Source of the DNA: Rhodobacter sp. CZR27
GTDB lineage: Bacteria > Pseudomonadota > Alphaproteobacteria > Rhodobacterales > Rhodobacteraceae
Reading direction: 5' to 3'
DNA length: 64,000 bases
Assembly: GCF_002407205.1 (NCBI RefSeq)
Contig: NZ_CP023549.1
Coordinates: forward strand, 475,001-539,000
Shown: positions 54,959 to 63,881 of the stretch, piece after piece
Layout: each line of letters begins with the position of its first letter
Position numbering within the stretch: position 1 is the stretch's first letter
Position numbers and translations under genes: made by a program
Notes under the pieces: model-generated
Told to the model about the DNA's origin: nothing
The model's input: the letters and a program-made list of their open reading frames with translations, nothing else
Database searches by the model: none

Positions 54959-57297
54959 GCGTCCCACCGGACGGTCAGCGACTGCAGCTCGCCCGCGTTG
55001 GGGCCGACCATCACGAGGAACTCGCCCGGGTCCCAGCCGCGGACCATGGCCTCCAGTGCGGGGCCGTGGTCGTAGCTCAGGTCGTCGACGGTGATCCGGA
55101 ACACCGCCTCGGCGGTCTCACCCGGGGCGAGGGTCAGGCGGCGGAAGCCCCGCAACTCGCGCACGGGGCGCGAGATCCGCGCAACCGGATCGCGGAGGTA
55201 GAGCTGCACCACTTCTGTCCCCCACCGCGCGCCGGTGTTGGTGACGGGCGCGGCGACCTCGAGCACGGCATCCGCGCCCTGAAGCGTGCGCGCACTGGCG
55301 CGGAGGGGGCCATGCGCGAAGCTCGTATAGGTCAGGCCGAAGCCCGCGGGGAACAGGGGGCTGTGCGGCCCCTCGAGGATGCAGGCGGTGGTGAACTTGC
55401 GGAAGACGCGCCGGCCCGACGCATCGACCTCGGTATCGCCGGGCACGTCCACGCCGATGCCCTCATGCGGGCGGCCGGTTGGCAGTTCCTCGGTGCAGAG
55501 CGGAAGCTGCCCGACATGGCGCGGCAGGGCAAGGCTCAGCCGGCCATAGGGTGCGGCGTCGCCGAACAGCACATCGGCGATGGCGTTCCCGCCTTCGGCA
55601 CCCGGATGGCCCGTCCAGATCAGCGCATCGGCAACCGCGGCCTCCCGCGTCAGCGCGAGCGGACGCCCGGCCATCACGACGAGGATCAGCGGCTTGCCGC
55701 TTTCCCGTGCCACCGCCGCCATGGCCTCGACCAGCCCGGCCTGTGCCCCCGGCAGCCCGATGTCGAGCCGCGTCGAGGATTCGCCCGCATGTTCCTTGGC
55801 CTCTCCCAGGCAGAGCACGAAGGCATCGGCCTCGTGGGCCACCGCGCGCGCCTCCGCGATCAGGATATCCGCCGGGCGCGGGTCGAGGATCACTGACGGC
55901 ATCTGGCGATTGTGCATGTTGAGCCGGGCGGCAAGGTTCGGAACGTCAACCAGGTTGCAGCCTCTGGCGTGAAGGATGCGGGTCGGATGGCCCACCCTGC
56001 GCATCCCCTCGAGCAGCGTGACGCTGTTCGACGGATCGACGTCGATGGCCCAGGTTCCCTGCAGGTCCACACGGTCATCCGCCAGCGGCCCGATGAGGGC
56101 CAGCCTGCCCCCGCGTGCAAGTGGCAGCACGCCGGCGTTCTTCAGCAGCACCAGCGATTTGGCCGCCGCCTCGCGCGCCAGGGCGACATGCTCCGGCGCG
56201 CGGATGACGCGGGCGCGCCGGTCTTCGTCCAGCCCGAGCCAGGGGTCGTCGAACAGCCCCAGCCGGGCCTTGGCCTCGAGCACCAGGCGGCAGCGCGCGG
56301 TGATCTCGGCCTCGGTCACGGGGCCGAGCGGCCGCGCATCCGGGGCCGCCTGCCCTTCGGCGACCAGCGGCGCCAGATGGCGCAGGAACGCCCCCGAGAC
56401 GAGATCGATCGTCACCCCGGCCTTGAAGGCCAGATAGGCCGCCTCGCGCGCGTCCGCCGCGATGCCGTGGTTCACCAGTTCGGGGTCTATGGCGGTGAAA
56501 TCGGTCACGACGATCCCGGTGAAGCCGAAGCGGCGGCGTAGCACGTCGCGCAGCAGCACGGCGTTCGCGGTGGCCGGAACGTCGTTCAGCGCACTGAAGG
56601 CCACCATGACCGCGCCGGCCCCTGCGGCGATGGCCGCACGAAACGGCTCCATGATGCGCATCAGCGTCGCCGGGCTTGCCTCGACGGTGGCATAGTCGCG
56701 GCCCGCGGCGGCAAGCCCGTAGCCCGCGAAGTGCTTCAGCGTCGCCATGACCCGGTCGGGCCGGGCCAGGTCGCCATCCTCGCCCTGATAGCCCCGTACC
56801 ACGGCTTCCGCCAGCCGGGCGCAGAGCCAGGGCAGCTCGCCGTGGCCCTCGGCGATCCGCCCCCAGCGGGGGTCGTGGCTGATGTCCAGCATGGGCGCCC
56901 AGTTGAGCGTCACCCCGTCCGCCCGTGCCTCGCGCGCCGTCATGGCCGCAATGCGGGCGACCAGACCGGGATCCCACGAGCAGGACTGTGCGAGCGGGAT
57001 GGGTGCGCCGGTGGCGTAGCGTTGCAGGCAGTCCCTGGCGAAGAAGAGCGGGATGCCGTTCGGCCCCTCCTCGACCGCAAGGCGCTGGAGCCGGCGCCGA
57101 TCCGCGGCACCCCGGCCGGCCGACGTGCCGCAAAGGTCGCCCTGCCGGATCAGCGTCTCGGTATCCGCCCCTTCGGCGGCCCCCGTGGTCGGAAGGCCCT
57201 CGGCATGGGGATAGTTGAGCTGGCCGATCTTCTCGCGCAGCGTCATCCGCGCCAGAAGATCGTCGAAGAACGGGGCGGGCGTCGCAGGATCAGGCAT
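54955..57297 (-). CDS. GH3 beta-glucosidase
   Basis: This 780-residue family 3 glycosidase has the full BglX-like layout: TIM barrel with GIVVTDFTAI (catalytic Asp), GH3 C-domain with LCLGEAKEHAGESSTRLDIG (acid/base region), and a C-terminal fibronectin-like domain (VQLYLRDPVARISRPVRELR). No signal peptide is seen from the ATG at 57297. It pairs with the GH144 gene, a combination expected to take beta-1,2-glucan via sophoro-oligosaccharides to glucose. Confidence 0.88.
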   Translation of the reverse strand: MPDPATPAPFFDDLLARMTLREKIGQLNYPHAEGLPTTGAAEGADTETLIRQGDLCGTSAGRGAADRRRLQRLAVEEGPNGIPLFFARDCLQRYATGAPIPLAQSCSWDPGLVARIAAMTAREARADGVTLNWAPMLDISHDPRWGRIAEGHGELPWLCARLAEAVVRGYQGEDGDLARPDRVMATLKHFAGYGLAAAGRDYATVEASPATLMRIMEPFRAAIAAGAGAVMVAFSALNDVPATANAVLLRDVLRRRFGFTGIVVTDFTAIDPELVNHGIAADAREAAYLAFKAGVTIDLVSGAFLRHLAPLVAEGQAAPDARPLGPVTEAEITARCRLVLEAKARLGLFDDPWLGLDEDRRARVIRAPEHVALAREAAAKSLVLLKNAGVLPLARGGRLALIGPLADDRVDLQGTWAIDVDPSNSVTLLEGMRRVGHPTRILHARGCNLVDVPNLAARLNMHNRQMPSVILDPRPADILIAEARAVAHEADAFVLCLGEAKEHAGESSTRLDIGLPGAQAGLVEAMAAVARESGKPLILVVMAGRPLALTREAAVADALIWTGHPGAEGGNAIADVLFGDAAPYGRLSLALPRHVGQLPLCTEELPTGRPHEGIGVDVPGDTEVDASGRRVFRKFTTACILEGPHSPLFPAGFGLTYTSFAHGPLRASARTLQGADAVLEVAAPVTNTGARWGTEVVQLYLRDPVARISRPVRELRGFRRLTLAPGETAEAVFRITVDDLSYDHGPALEAMVRGWDPGEFLVMVGPNAGELQSLTVRWDA

Positions 57298-57449
57298 GCG
57301 GTATCTCGTCTTCCCGGATGCCAGAGTGGACCGTGATCGCGCGGTCGGCAATGCGGCCTGCGGGACGATGACCCTGCGTCACCCTTCAGGAGAGGGATGC
57401 CCGGAAGGCGCCGAAGTGCCGCGTCCTGCAGCGCTTCGGCAAGACGATC

Positions 57450-59045
57450 TCAAGCCGCCCGGGGGTGCTGCAGCGCAACCTGCGGCGCGAGGGGCGGTGC
57501 AGCCTCGACCTCCGCCCGGCCGGCCGTGCGCGGCTGGCTTCTGTCGGTCCTGTGCCCGCCGATCCTGAAATGGGCCATGGCCCGCTCCAGCCCGCTGGCC
57601 TGATCCGAGAGCACCCCGGCTTCCGTCGCGAGTTCCGCCGCAGCCATGCTCGTCTGCTGGGTAACGGTGTCGAGCTGCTGGATCGCGGTGGCCACCTGCT
57701 GCGCTCCGCTGGCAAGCTCCTGCGAGGCGATGGAAATGCCGCTCACCAAGGCCGAGGTGGCCTCGATGTCGGGGACGAGCCGCGCGAGCATGTCCCCGGC
57801 CGAAGCGGCGGTGCTGGCCGTCCGCGTCGAGAGGGTCGAGATCTCGTCGGCGGCGGTGCGGCTGCGCTCTGCGAGCTTGCGGACCTCGGCGGCCACCACG
57901 GCGAAGCCGCGACCCTGTTCGCCCGCGCGGGCGGCCTCCACCGCGGCGTTGAGCGCGAGGAGGTCGGTCTGCCGCGCGATTTCCTGCACGACCACGATGC
58001 GCTCGGCGATCGACTGCATGGCCGTCACCGCTTCGGCAACGGCCTTCCCCGAGGTGCGCGCATGGTCTGCGGATCGCCGCGCCATCGCCTCGGTCGTGGC
58101 GGCGCTTTCGGCGGACTGGCGGATGTTGGCGGCCATCTGCTCGACCGAGGCCGAGGCCTGCTCGGTGGCGGATGCCTGCTCCTGCGCGCCCTGGCTCAGT
58201 TCCTCGGAGGTCGATGCCATGCCGGTGCTTCCGGCATTCACCTGCCGGGAGGCGTCCGTCACCGCGCCGACCACCTCGCGCAGCTTGATCACCATGGCGT
58301 TGTTGGTGGCAAGGAGTTCGCCGATCTCGTCGCGGCTGCTCACCTGCGCGGTGACCGCCAGGTCGCCCTCGGCCACCTGGCGCGAGAGATGGAGTGCCTG
58401 CGCCAGGCCGCGGGAAATGGAGCGGATGATCATGAAGGCCGCAGCGCTGCCTACCAGCGCGGCAATGGCGATCACGATCAGCAGCTCGCGAAGCGCGTCG
58501 GCGTAGATCTCGTGCGTTTCCGCGATGACACTCTGCGCCCGCTCGGCCTGGCGGTCGCGGAAGGTCCGCAGCAGATTGCCGCGTTCCACAAGGGCGGCCG
58601 CGCCGGCCGGATCGTAGAGCTGCGAAGCGGCCGCCGCCGGATCGCCGGCCCTTGCCAGCTCGAGCGCGCGGTTGGTCACTTCGCGCACCTTCGTGGCGGC
58701 GGCGTCATAGGCCAGGAGAAGCCGCTGATCCTCGGCATCGGTGGCAAGCGAGGTGAGCTCCCTGTAGACATCCGCCCTTTGCTTCCGTGCATCCATCAGC
58801 TCGTCCTCGAAGCGCGGGCGTGCAGTGGCGTCGGTGGTGATGATCCGGTCGCGCAGGGCGGCTGCGGCACGCTCCTGCTCGGCATTGGCACGCTCGGCCA
58901 GTGCCAGGGAGCGGAACTCCACCCGGGCGAGCCGGTCGATCCGGCTGTTGAGCGACTCCATGCGGTGCAGTGCAAGGCCGATTGCCAGCCCGAACAGCAG
59001 GAAGACGGTGGCGAAGACGGCAATGAGCTTGATCTTGATGGACAT
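57450..59045 (-). CDS. Methyl-accepting chemotaxis protein
   Basis: This 531-residue receptor has membrane helices at residues about 7-27 and 188-208 flanking a four-helix-bundle sensor. HAMP follows ([20 protein letters not shown]), then the signalling hairpin with tip [20 protein letters not shown] and [16 protein letters not shown]. No CheR-binding pentapeptide is seen at the C-terminus, which is Pro/Ala/Arg-rich. The ligand is unknown. No che genes are nearby. Confidence 0.93.
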   Translation of the reverse strand: MSIKIKLIAVFATVFLLFGLAIGLALHRMESLNSRIDRLARVEFRSLALAERANAEQERAAAALRDRIITTDATARPRFEDELMDARKQRADVYRELTSLATDAEDQRLLLAYDAAATKVREVTNRALELARAGDPAAAASQLYDPAGAAALVERGNLLRTFRDRQAERAQSVIAETHEIYADALRELLIVIAIAALVGSAAAFMIIRSISRGLAQALHLSRQVAEGDLAVTAQVSSRDEIGELLATNNAMVIKLREVVGAVTDASRQVNAGSTGMASTSEELSQGAQEQASATEQASASVEQMAANIRQSAESAATTEAMARRSADHARTSGKAVAEAVTAMQSIAERIVVVQEIARQTDLLALNAAVEAARAGEQGRGFAVVAAEVRKLAERSRTAADEISTLSTRTASTAASAGDMLARLVPDIEATSALVSGISIASQELASGAQQVATAIQQLDTVTQQTSMAAAELATEAGVLSDQASGLERAMAHFRIGGHRTDRSQPRTAGRAEVEAAPPLAPQVALQHPRAA

Positions 59046-59256
59046 GGCGACAATTCCGTTGGCTCGGGCACGCGGGCCAGGTCCTGGACCGGACGCGGGG
59101 CCGGTGCGGCGCTGACGGACGCGGCCTTGGCAAGAGGGGGCGCAGCGTCGTCCGCGGGTCCCGTTATCGACCAGGGAAGTTAAGGCGGCCTCTATGTGCG
59201 CCGGCGGCGCTGCGGCATGCGGTCGCAGCGCGGCAGGGCAAGGGCACCGGGCCGTC

Positions 59257-59279
59257 GCCTGCGCCGGACCGGCGCAGGC
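59257..59279. terminator. Perfect hairpin downstream of the L,D-transpeptidase gene
   Basis: GCCTGCGCCG and CGGCGCAGGC form a 10-bp stem with a 3-base loop, 46 bases past the transpeptidase stop. No T-run follows in either direction, so it is only a possible terminator. Confidence 0.45.
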
Positions 59280-59324
59280 CGCGATGCCACGGGCATCATC
59301 CGTCGGGCGTTGCCGCCACGGGGG

Positions 59325-59882
59325 TCATATGATCCTGACCTGCGTTCCGACCGGGCACAGCGCGAAGAGTTCCGCGATCTTCTCGTTGTAGAGGCCGATG
59401 CAGCCGTCCGACGACGGTCGCCCGATCTTCCGGGTGTCGTGGGTGCCGTGAATCAGGTAGGCCGGCCAGCCAAGATACATCGCATGCGTGCCGAGCGGAT
59501 TGCCAGGGCCCGGCGGGATCGGCTTCCAGTCCGGATAGCGCGCCATCTGCGACGGGGTCGGGGTCCAGGACGGGCCCTCCTTCTTCCGCACGATCTCGGT
59601 ATAGCCGCGCTTCGTCAGCTCGTCCGAGATGGGCACCGAGGTCGGGTAGATGCGATGGTCGCGGCCCGTCGCGTCCCAGAAGTGCAGCGCGCGCGAGGCG
59701 GTGTCGGCGACGATGGCGCCCTTGCCGAGCTGCTCGAAATGGTCCTGCCAGTGCTGCATGGCGAAGCCCGAGATGTTCGCCCTGACGGGGGCTGCCTGGG
59801 CACCGACGAGGCGGGGCATTGCCGCCATGCTGGCCGCGGCGATGCCGAGGCCGAGGATGCGGCGCCGGGCGATCAAGGTCAT
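59325..59882 (-). CDS. L,D-transpeptidase (YkuD family)
   Basis: This 185-residue exported enzyme (Tat-like RRRILGLGIAAASMAAM leader) forms or edits 3-3 peptidoglycan cross-links or lipoprotein links. The active-site region reads YLIHGTHDT and SSDGCIGLYN. The catalytic Cys is present, while the usual SHGCxR is SDGCIG, a variant I believe is common in this bacterial order. It is divergent from a two-component system and shares its CTTAAG box, so wall remodelling may be under that system's control. Confidence 0.87.
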   Translation of the reverse strand: MTLIARRRILGLGIAAASMAAMPRLVGAQAAPVRANISGFAMQHWQDHFEQLGKGAIVADTASRALHFWDATGRDHRIYPTSVPISDELTKRGYTEIVRKKEGPSWTPTPSQMARYPDWKPIPPGPGNPLGTHAMYLGWPAYLIHGTHDTRKIGRPSSDGCIGLYNEKIAELFALCPVGTQVRII

Positions 59883-59927
59883 GGTGCGTCTCCTTGCGGT
59901 TGGTTTGCCTCCGGATGTCGGCGGGGC

Positions 59928-59944
59928 CTTAAGGCAACCTTAAG
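59928..59944. promoter_or_regulatory. CTTAAG-N5-CTTAAG response-regulator box
   Basis: CTTAAG (59928-59933) and CTTAAG (59939-59944) are separated by five bases, one helical turn. This is the PmrA/QseB-type direct repeat recognised by OmpR-family regulators. It lies 46 bases from the transpeptidase start and 67 from the response-regulator start, so it can serve both. Confidence 0.8.
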
Positions 59945-60010
59945 CAACGCCCCTCTTTGCCGGGGAGCGGCCGAAGGACTATCTGAGCCAGACCGGGGCA
60001 GGAGGGTTTC

Positions 60011-60670
60011 ATGCGCGTTCTGATTGTCGAGGATGATCCGATCCTCGCGGACGGCCTGGCTGTCGGGCTCGGGCTGTCCGGGTTCACCGCGGATGCGGTT
60101 GGCACGCTGGCCGATGCCCGCGCGGCGCTCGGGACGGACGATTTCGCGGGGCTCGTGCTCGACATCATGTTGCCGGACGGCTCGGGGCTGACCCTGCTGC
60201 GCGAGCTGCGCGCGTCGGGGAGCCGCCTGCCGATCCTGCTGCTGACCGCGCGCGACCGGGTGGCCGACCGGGTTGAGGGGCTGGACGCGGGCGCGGACGA
60301 CTATCTCGGCAAGCCGTTCGATCTCGACGAGCTGGCGGCGCGACTGCGGGCGATGCTGCGCCGGCAGGACGGGCGGGCCGCCGCGCAGATCAGCTGGAAC
60401 GGGCTGGTGCTGGACCCCGCGACCTTCGCCGGCCGGCACGATGGCCGCGACCTGCGGTTCTCGCGGCGCGAGGTGGCGCTGTTGCAGGCGCTGCTCGAGC
60501 ATCCGGGGCGGATCCTGTCCAAGTCGAGCCTGGAAGAGCGGCTTTATGGCTGGCAGGAGGAGGTCGAGAGCAACACCATAGAGGTGCACATCCACAACCT
60601 GCGCGCCAAGCTTGGCCGTGGCTTCATCCAGACGGTACGCGGCGCCGGCTATCGCCTGGCGGCCGGCTGA
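60011..60670 (+). CDS. OmpR-family response regulator (QseB/PmrA/TctD-like)
   Basis: This 219-residue regulator has a receiver domain with acidic pocket VEDD, phospho-acceptor Asp in LVLDIMLPDG (residue about 52), and Lys in GKPFDLDEL, plus a winged-helix output domain (SRREVALLQALLEHPGRILS, ESNTIEVHIHNLRAKLG, IQTVRGAGYRL). GGAGGG precedes the ATG. The stop overlaps the kinase start. The group also includes TctD, so control of the tctCBA genes in this window is conceivable but unsupported. Confidence 0.92.
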   Translation: MRVLIVEDDPILADGLAVGLGLSGFTADAVGTLADARAALGTDDFAGLVLDIMLPDGSGLTLLRELRASGSRLPILLLTARDRVADRVEGLDAGADDYLGKPFDLDELAARLRAMLRRQDGRAAAQISWNGLVLDPATFAGRHDGRDLRFSRREVALLQALLEHPGRILSKSSLEERLYGWQEEVESNTIEVHIHNLRAKLGRGFIQTVRGAGYRLAAG

Positions 60671-62055
60671 TGTCGATCCGCAGCCGGCTGTTCCTGATCC
60701 TGATGATCGCCACCAGCCTCGTCTGGCTGTCGGCGGCCGCCCTGATCGGCCAGTCCACGCGCGCCAAGGTAGAGCGCATGCTGGACGCGCGCCTGTCGGA
60801 AGCGGCGACGATGGTTGCCTCCCTGATCCCCGACCAGGGGATCGCCGCCGCGCTGGGAGGCCCCCTGGTGCCGCCGCCTGCCGCCGGCTACCATCGGCAG
60901 CTCGCCTGTCAGGTCTGGTCGGTCGAGAGCGGCATCCTTGCCCGGTCCGCGGGTGCGCCGGCCGAGGAGATGGCCGGCGCACCCGGGTTCTCGACCGTGG
61001 CCCTCGGCGGAGAGACCTGGCGCGTCTTCACGATCGAGACCGCGGGCCTGCGGATCAGCGTGGGCGACAGGACCTCCGCGCGTGACGGGCTGGTCAGGGA
61101 CGTGGTCATGGGACTGCTGCTGCCGGCCGCCCTTGTCCTTCCGCTGCTTGCCGCGGTCATCTGGCTTGGCCTCGCGCGGGGCCTTGCGCCGCTCCGCCGG
61201 CTGGAGGCCGAACTGCACGCCCGATCCCCGGACGAGGTCGACCCGCTGCCCGCCCACCCCGTGCCGGCCGAGATCCGGCCGGTGCGGGACGCGCTGAACG
61301 GTCTCTTCGCCCGGCTGCAGCGCGCCCGCGAGGCCGAGCGCGACTTTACCGCCTTCGCCGCGCATGAACTCAAGACGCCGCTGGCGGGCCTTCGCATGCA
61401 GGCGCAGATCGCCGCCCGGGCGCCTGACGAGGCGACGCGCGCCCGGGCCCTGTCCGCGATCACCGCGTCGGTGGATCGGACCGACCGGCTGGCCCGGCAA
61501 CTGCTGGATCTCGCCGCTGTCGAACGCGCCGCCGACCCGGCGGACGGGTTCAGCCCGGCGGGACTGGCGGACGAGGTCCTTGCGGACCTCGCGCCGCTGG
61601 CCGAGGCGCAGAAGGTGCGGATCATCCGCCAGTTCGTCCCGGCCCCCCGGCGGCCGCAGGGCGGGTTCCTGTTCCGGGCCGCGCTCCGCAACGTGGTGGA
61701 GAATGCGATTCAGGCCTCGCCCGCCGCCGCCGAGGTCACGGTGACCCTGGGCACGGACGGGGAGCAGGTCGTGCTGGCTGTCCGGGATGCCGGTCCCGGC
61801 ATCGACGAAGCCGAGCGGCCGAAGGTCACGCAGCATTTCTACCGCGGTGCAGGCGCCCGCCCCGGGGGAAGCGGGCTCGGCCTCGTCATCGCCGCCGAGG
61901 CCATGGCGCGGCTGGGCGGGGGGCTGACGCTCTGCCCCTCAGACGGGCGGGGCCAGCAGGTCGAACTGACGCTGCCGAACCTGCCGTCGTCGCCACCCGC
62001 CGCGGGTCCGACTGTTCGCGCGACGCCGCTGGCCGCAGATCTGCGGATGGGCTAG
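60670..62055 (+). CDS. Sensor histidine kinase (QseC/PmrB/TctE-like)
   Basis: This 461-residue kinase has two membrane helices (residues about 8-28 and 140-165), a roughly 110-residue periplasmic sensor, a HAMP-like linker and the H-box FAAHELKTPLAGLRMQAQ. The ATPase domain has N-box LRNVVENAIQASP, G1 VRDAGPGIDEAERP and G2 GGSGLGLVIA. It phosphorylates the response regulator encoded just before it, with TGATG overlap. The signal is unknown. Confidence 0.92.
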   Translation: MSIRSRLFLILMIATSLVWLSAAALIGQSTRAKVERMLDARLSEAATMVASLIPDQGIAAALGGPLVPPPAAGYHRQLACQVWSVESGILARSAGAPAEEMAGAPGFSTVALGGETWRVFTIETAGLRISVGDRTSARDGLVRDVVMGLLLPAALVLPLLAAVIWLGLARGLAPLRRLEAELHARSPDEVDPLPAHPVPAEIRPVRDALNGLFARLQRAREAERDFTAFAAHELKTPLAGLRMQAQIAARAPDEATRARALSAITASVDRTDRLARQLLDLAAVERAADPADGFSPAGLADEVLADLAPLAEAQKVRIIRQFVPAPRRPQGGFLFRAALRNVVENAIQASPAAAEVTVTLGTDGEQVVLAVRDAGPGIDEAERPKVTQHFYRGAGARPGGSGLGLVIAAEAMARLGGGLTLCPSDGRGQQVELTLPNLPSSPPAAGPTVRATPLAADLRMG

Positions 62056-62061
62056 CCGCGG

Positions 62062-62640
62062 TCACTTCCGCGGGATGGTCACCGTGAAGGCCCCGCGCAG
62101 CTCGCCCACCCTGAAACCGGTGGCCGTATCCTGCGGGTAAAGCGCGCGGATCCGGTCCTGCAACGCGGGATCGACCTCGGGTCCGTGGCAGGTCACGCAG
62201 GGTTCCTGCATCGGGATCGCCTTCATGTAGTGGATGCCCGCGTCATCCTCGCGAACCACCTCGAGCGAGGCGGCGGGTTCGCCGGCCTTCAGCCGCTCCT
62301 CGAACTGGCGAAGCTGTTCCTCTTCCCACGCATCCGGCGCGTTCGCGGGGTTGCGCGTCCGCAGGGCGGTGCGGCTGATCTCGACGCCGAGGTCCTGCGA
62401 GATCTGCGCGGTCAGCGGCAGCGCCTGAAGGTTGCAGGCCTCGACCGCGCCCTGCGGACCGCCGGTGGCCATGGCGTCCTTCAAGGCCTGCTGCAGGGTC
62501 TGCTGCAGCTGCTTCGTCGCTTCGCGGGCCTGTGCGACCTCGGGCGTCGCCTCGGCGAGTGCCGGGGGCGCCAGCGGAGCCACCGTCACCAGAAGCGCCC
62601 AGCCGCAGCGTCCGATCATCGTTCTGAAAGCTTGCATCAT
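62062..62640 (-). CDS. DUF3365 c-type haem protein
   Basis: This 192-residue exported protein has a signal peptide ending ALA, a Tll0287/DUF3365 sensor-like fold (RTALRTRNPANAPDAWE, GIHYMKAIPMQ) and one c-type haem site, CVTCHG. Haem-bearing DUF3365 domains may sense redox state or small gases. The ATG at 62640 has AAGGAG five bases upstream. A GTGAC-N3-GTCAC palindrome lies 104 bases upstream. Confidence 0.85.
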   Translation of the reverse strand: MMQAFRTMIGRCGWALLVTVAPLAPPALAEATPEVAQAREATKQLQQTLQQALKDAMATGGPQGAVEACNLQALPLTAQISQDLGVEISRTALRTRNPANAPDAWEEEQLRQFEERLKAGEPAASLEVVREDDAGIHYMKAIPMQEPCVTCHGPEVDPALQDRIRALYPQDTATGFRVGELRGAFTVTIPRK

Positions 62641-62743
62641 CTTCTCCTTCGACGCGCACCGTCCGCGACACCCCATGCCCGGACAGGACCGTGCGGGCAG
62701 AGGCGCGGGTGCGCCTGCTTAGCGTGGGCCGCCGACTTGCAGC

Positions 62744-62756
62744 GTGACCTAGTCAC
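62744..62756. promoter_or_regulatory. GTGAC-CTA-GTCAC palindrome upstream of the DUF3365 gene
   Basis: It is a 5-bp inverted repeat with a 3-base spacer, extended by CRP-like flanks (CGTGA, TCACA). The same design occurs at 63869-63881 before the next gene. The binding protein is unknown. Confidence 0.55.
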
Positions 62757-62773
62757 ACGCCGACGGCGCGGCG

Positions 62774-63751
62774 TCATTCGGGACGGCAGATCTCGTGGCG
62801 CCAGATGCCGAGCAGCGTGCGCAGCACGAGGCCCGAAACCACCAGAACCAGCAGCCCGAGAAGCCCCGTGCCGATCATCCGATGGTCTGCCGAAGCGGCC
62901 GCCTCGGCATAGGCGAAGCTTGCGATGGTCAGCGCGGCAAGGGGGAAGGACAGCGCCCACCAGGACAGCGCGAACGGCATCCGGGCGAACTTCGGCAGTT
63001 GCGTGCCGACGATGAGCGCGAAGACATAGGCGATGCTCAGCAGGATATGGCCGAAGGCGCCAACCTCTCCGGTCAGCTTCAGCCAGGCGACGAACGACAC
63101 CGCGGGCGGCGCCACGAGGATCATGAGCGTGGGAACCATCCGCCCCGGCAGCGGGTCGTGGAACATCAGCCGGTTCATGACCAGCGTCAGCAGAACGATC
63201 CAGAAGACCAGGCCGCCCGAGAAGAAGAGCCAGGCGATCTCGGGGTGGCCGAGGGGCACGCCCGCGATCGGAACGATGACGTTCCCCACCGCCGGGATGA
63301 ACCAGGCGGGCGTCAGCTGGGCGTGGCTGAACGGCCGGTGGCCGATCCAGGCCGCGATGACCGAGAGTGCCAGCAGCGCCTGCAGGACCGCGCCGGCGAT
63401 CCACACCTGCCCGGCAAGCGAGGGCGCCTCGTCGAGCAATGCGACCGACAGGAGCAGAAGCGAAATCGGCATCGCCGGAAAGAAGGCGATGCGAACGGGG
63501 TGATGCCAGTCGGCCGCGACGGCCGCCGGGTGGAACAGCGCCTTGGCGAGATAGCCCGCGGCCACGAGGCCGAGGAGCGTCAGCGACAGCACCAGCGCCG
63601 CCCGCGAGGCCTCGGGCCCTAGGCCGAAGGCGCCTTCGCCGGCCCTGAGCGCCAGCGTCAGGCCCATCATGCCCATGCCCAGGGTGAAGAAGGCGACCGG
63701 ATAGTGGGCCAGACGCGAATGACCGGCAGTGAGGATGGGTGAGGCTTCCAT
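62774..63751 (-). CDS. SLAC1/TehA-family anion channel-like protein
   Basis: This 325-residue membrane protein has ten predicted helices and the SLAC1/TehA pattern (HYPVAFFTLGMGMMGLTLAL, LTPAWFIPAVGNVIVPIAG, FARMPFALSWWALSFPLAAL). Family members conduct anions or export sulfite or tellurite-related ions. The ATG at 63751 matches the family start better than one 17 codons upstream. A GTGAC palindrome lies 118 bases upstream. Confidence 0.85.
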   Translation of the reverse strand: MEASPILTAGHSRLAHYPVAFFTLGMGMMGLTLALRAGEGAFGLGPEASRAALVLSLTLLGLVAAGYLAKALFHPAAVAADWHHPVRIAFFPAMPISLLLLSVALLDEAPSLAGQVWIAGAVLQALLALSVIAAWIGHRPFSHAQLTPAWFIPAVGNVIVPIAGVPLGHPEIAWLFFSGGLVFWIVLLTLVMNRLMFHDPLPGRMVPTLMILVAPPAVSFVAWLKLTGEVGAFGHILLSIAYVFALIVGTQLPKFARMPFALSWWALSFPLAALTIASFAYAEAAASADHRMIGTGLLGLLVLVVSGLVLRTLLGIWRHEICRPE

Positions 63752-63868
63752 GGAACGGTCTCTGAGGGTTGGGAGCGCGGCCGGGAAGGGTGTGTTTGGC
63801 AACCGGAAGGCCCCCGCCGCCGCGCAGGTCTGTTTTGCCTGTCATAGCCGCCTTTCGCCCGAAGGGAT

Positions 63869-63881
63869 GTGACCACGTCAC
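63869..63881. promoter_or_regulatory. GTGAC-CAC-GTCAC palindrome upstream of the SLAC1-like gene
   Basis: It has the same arms and spacer length as the site at 62744-62756 and a similar distance to the gene start, which suggests one regulator for both genes. The rest of 63752-64000 shows no supported gene. Confidence 0.55.

Noticed and set aside
59325..59882. Variant SDGCIG instead of SHGCxR in the L,D-transpeptidase as a sign of inactivation
   Set aside because: The catalytic Cys and preceding HGT are kept, and I believe this variant is common among related transpeptidases.
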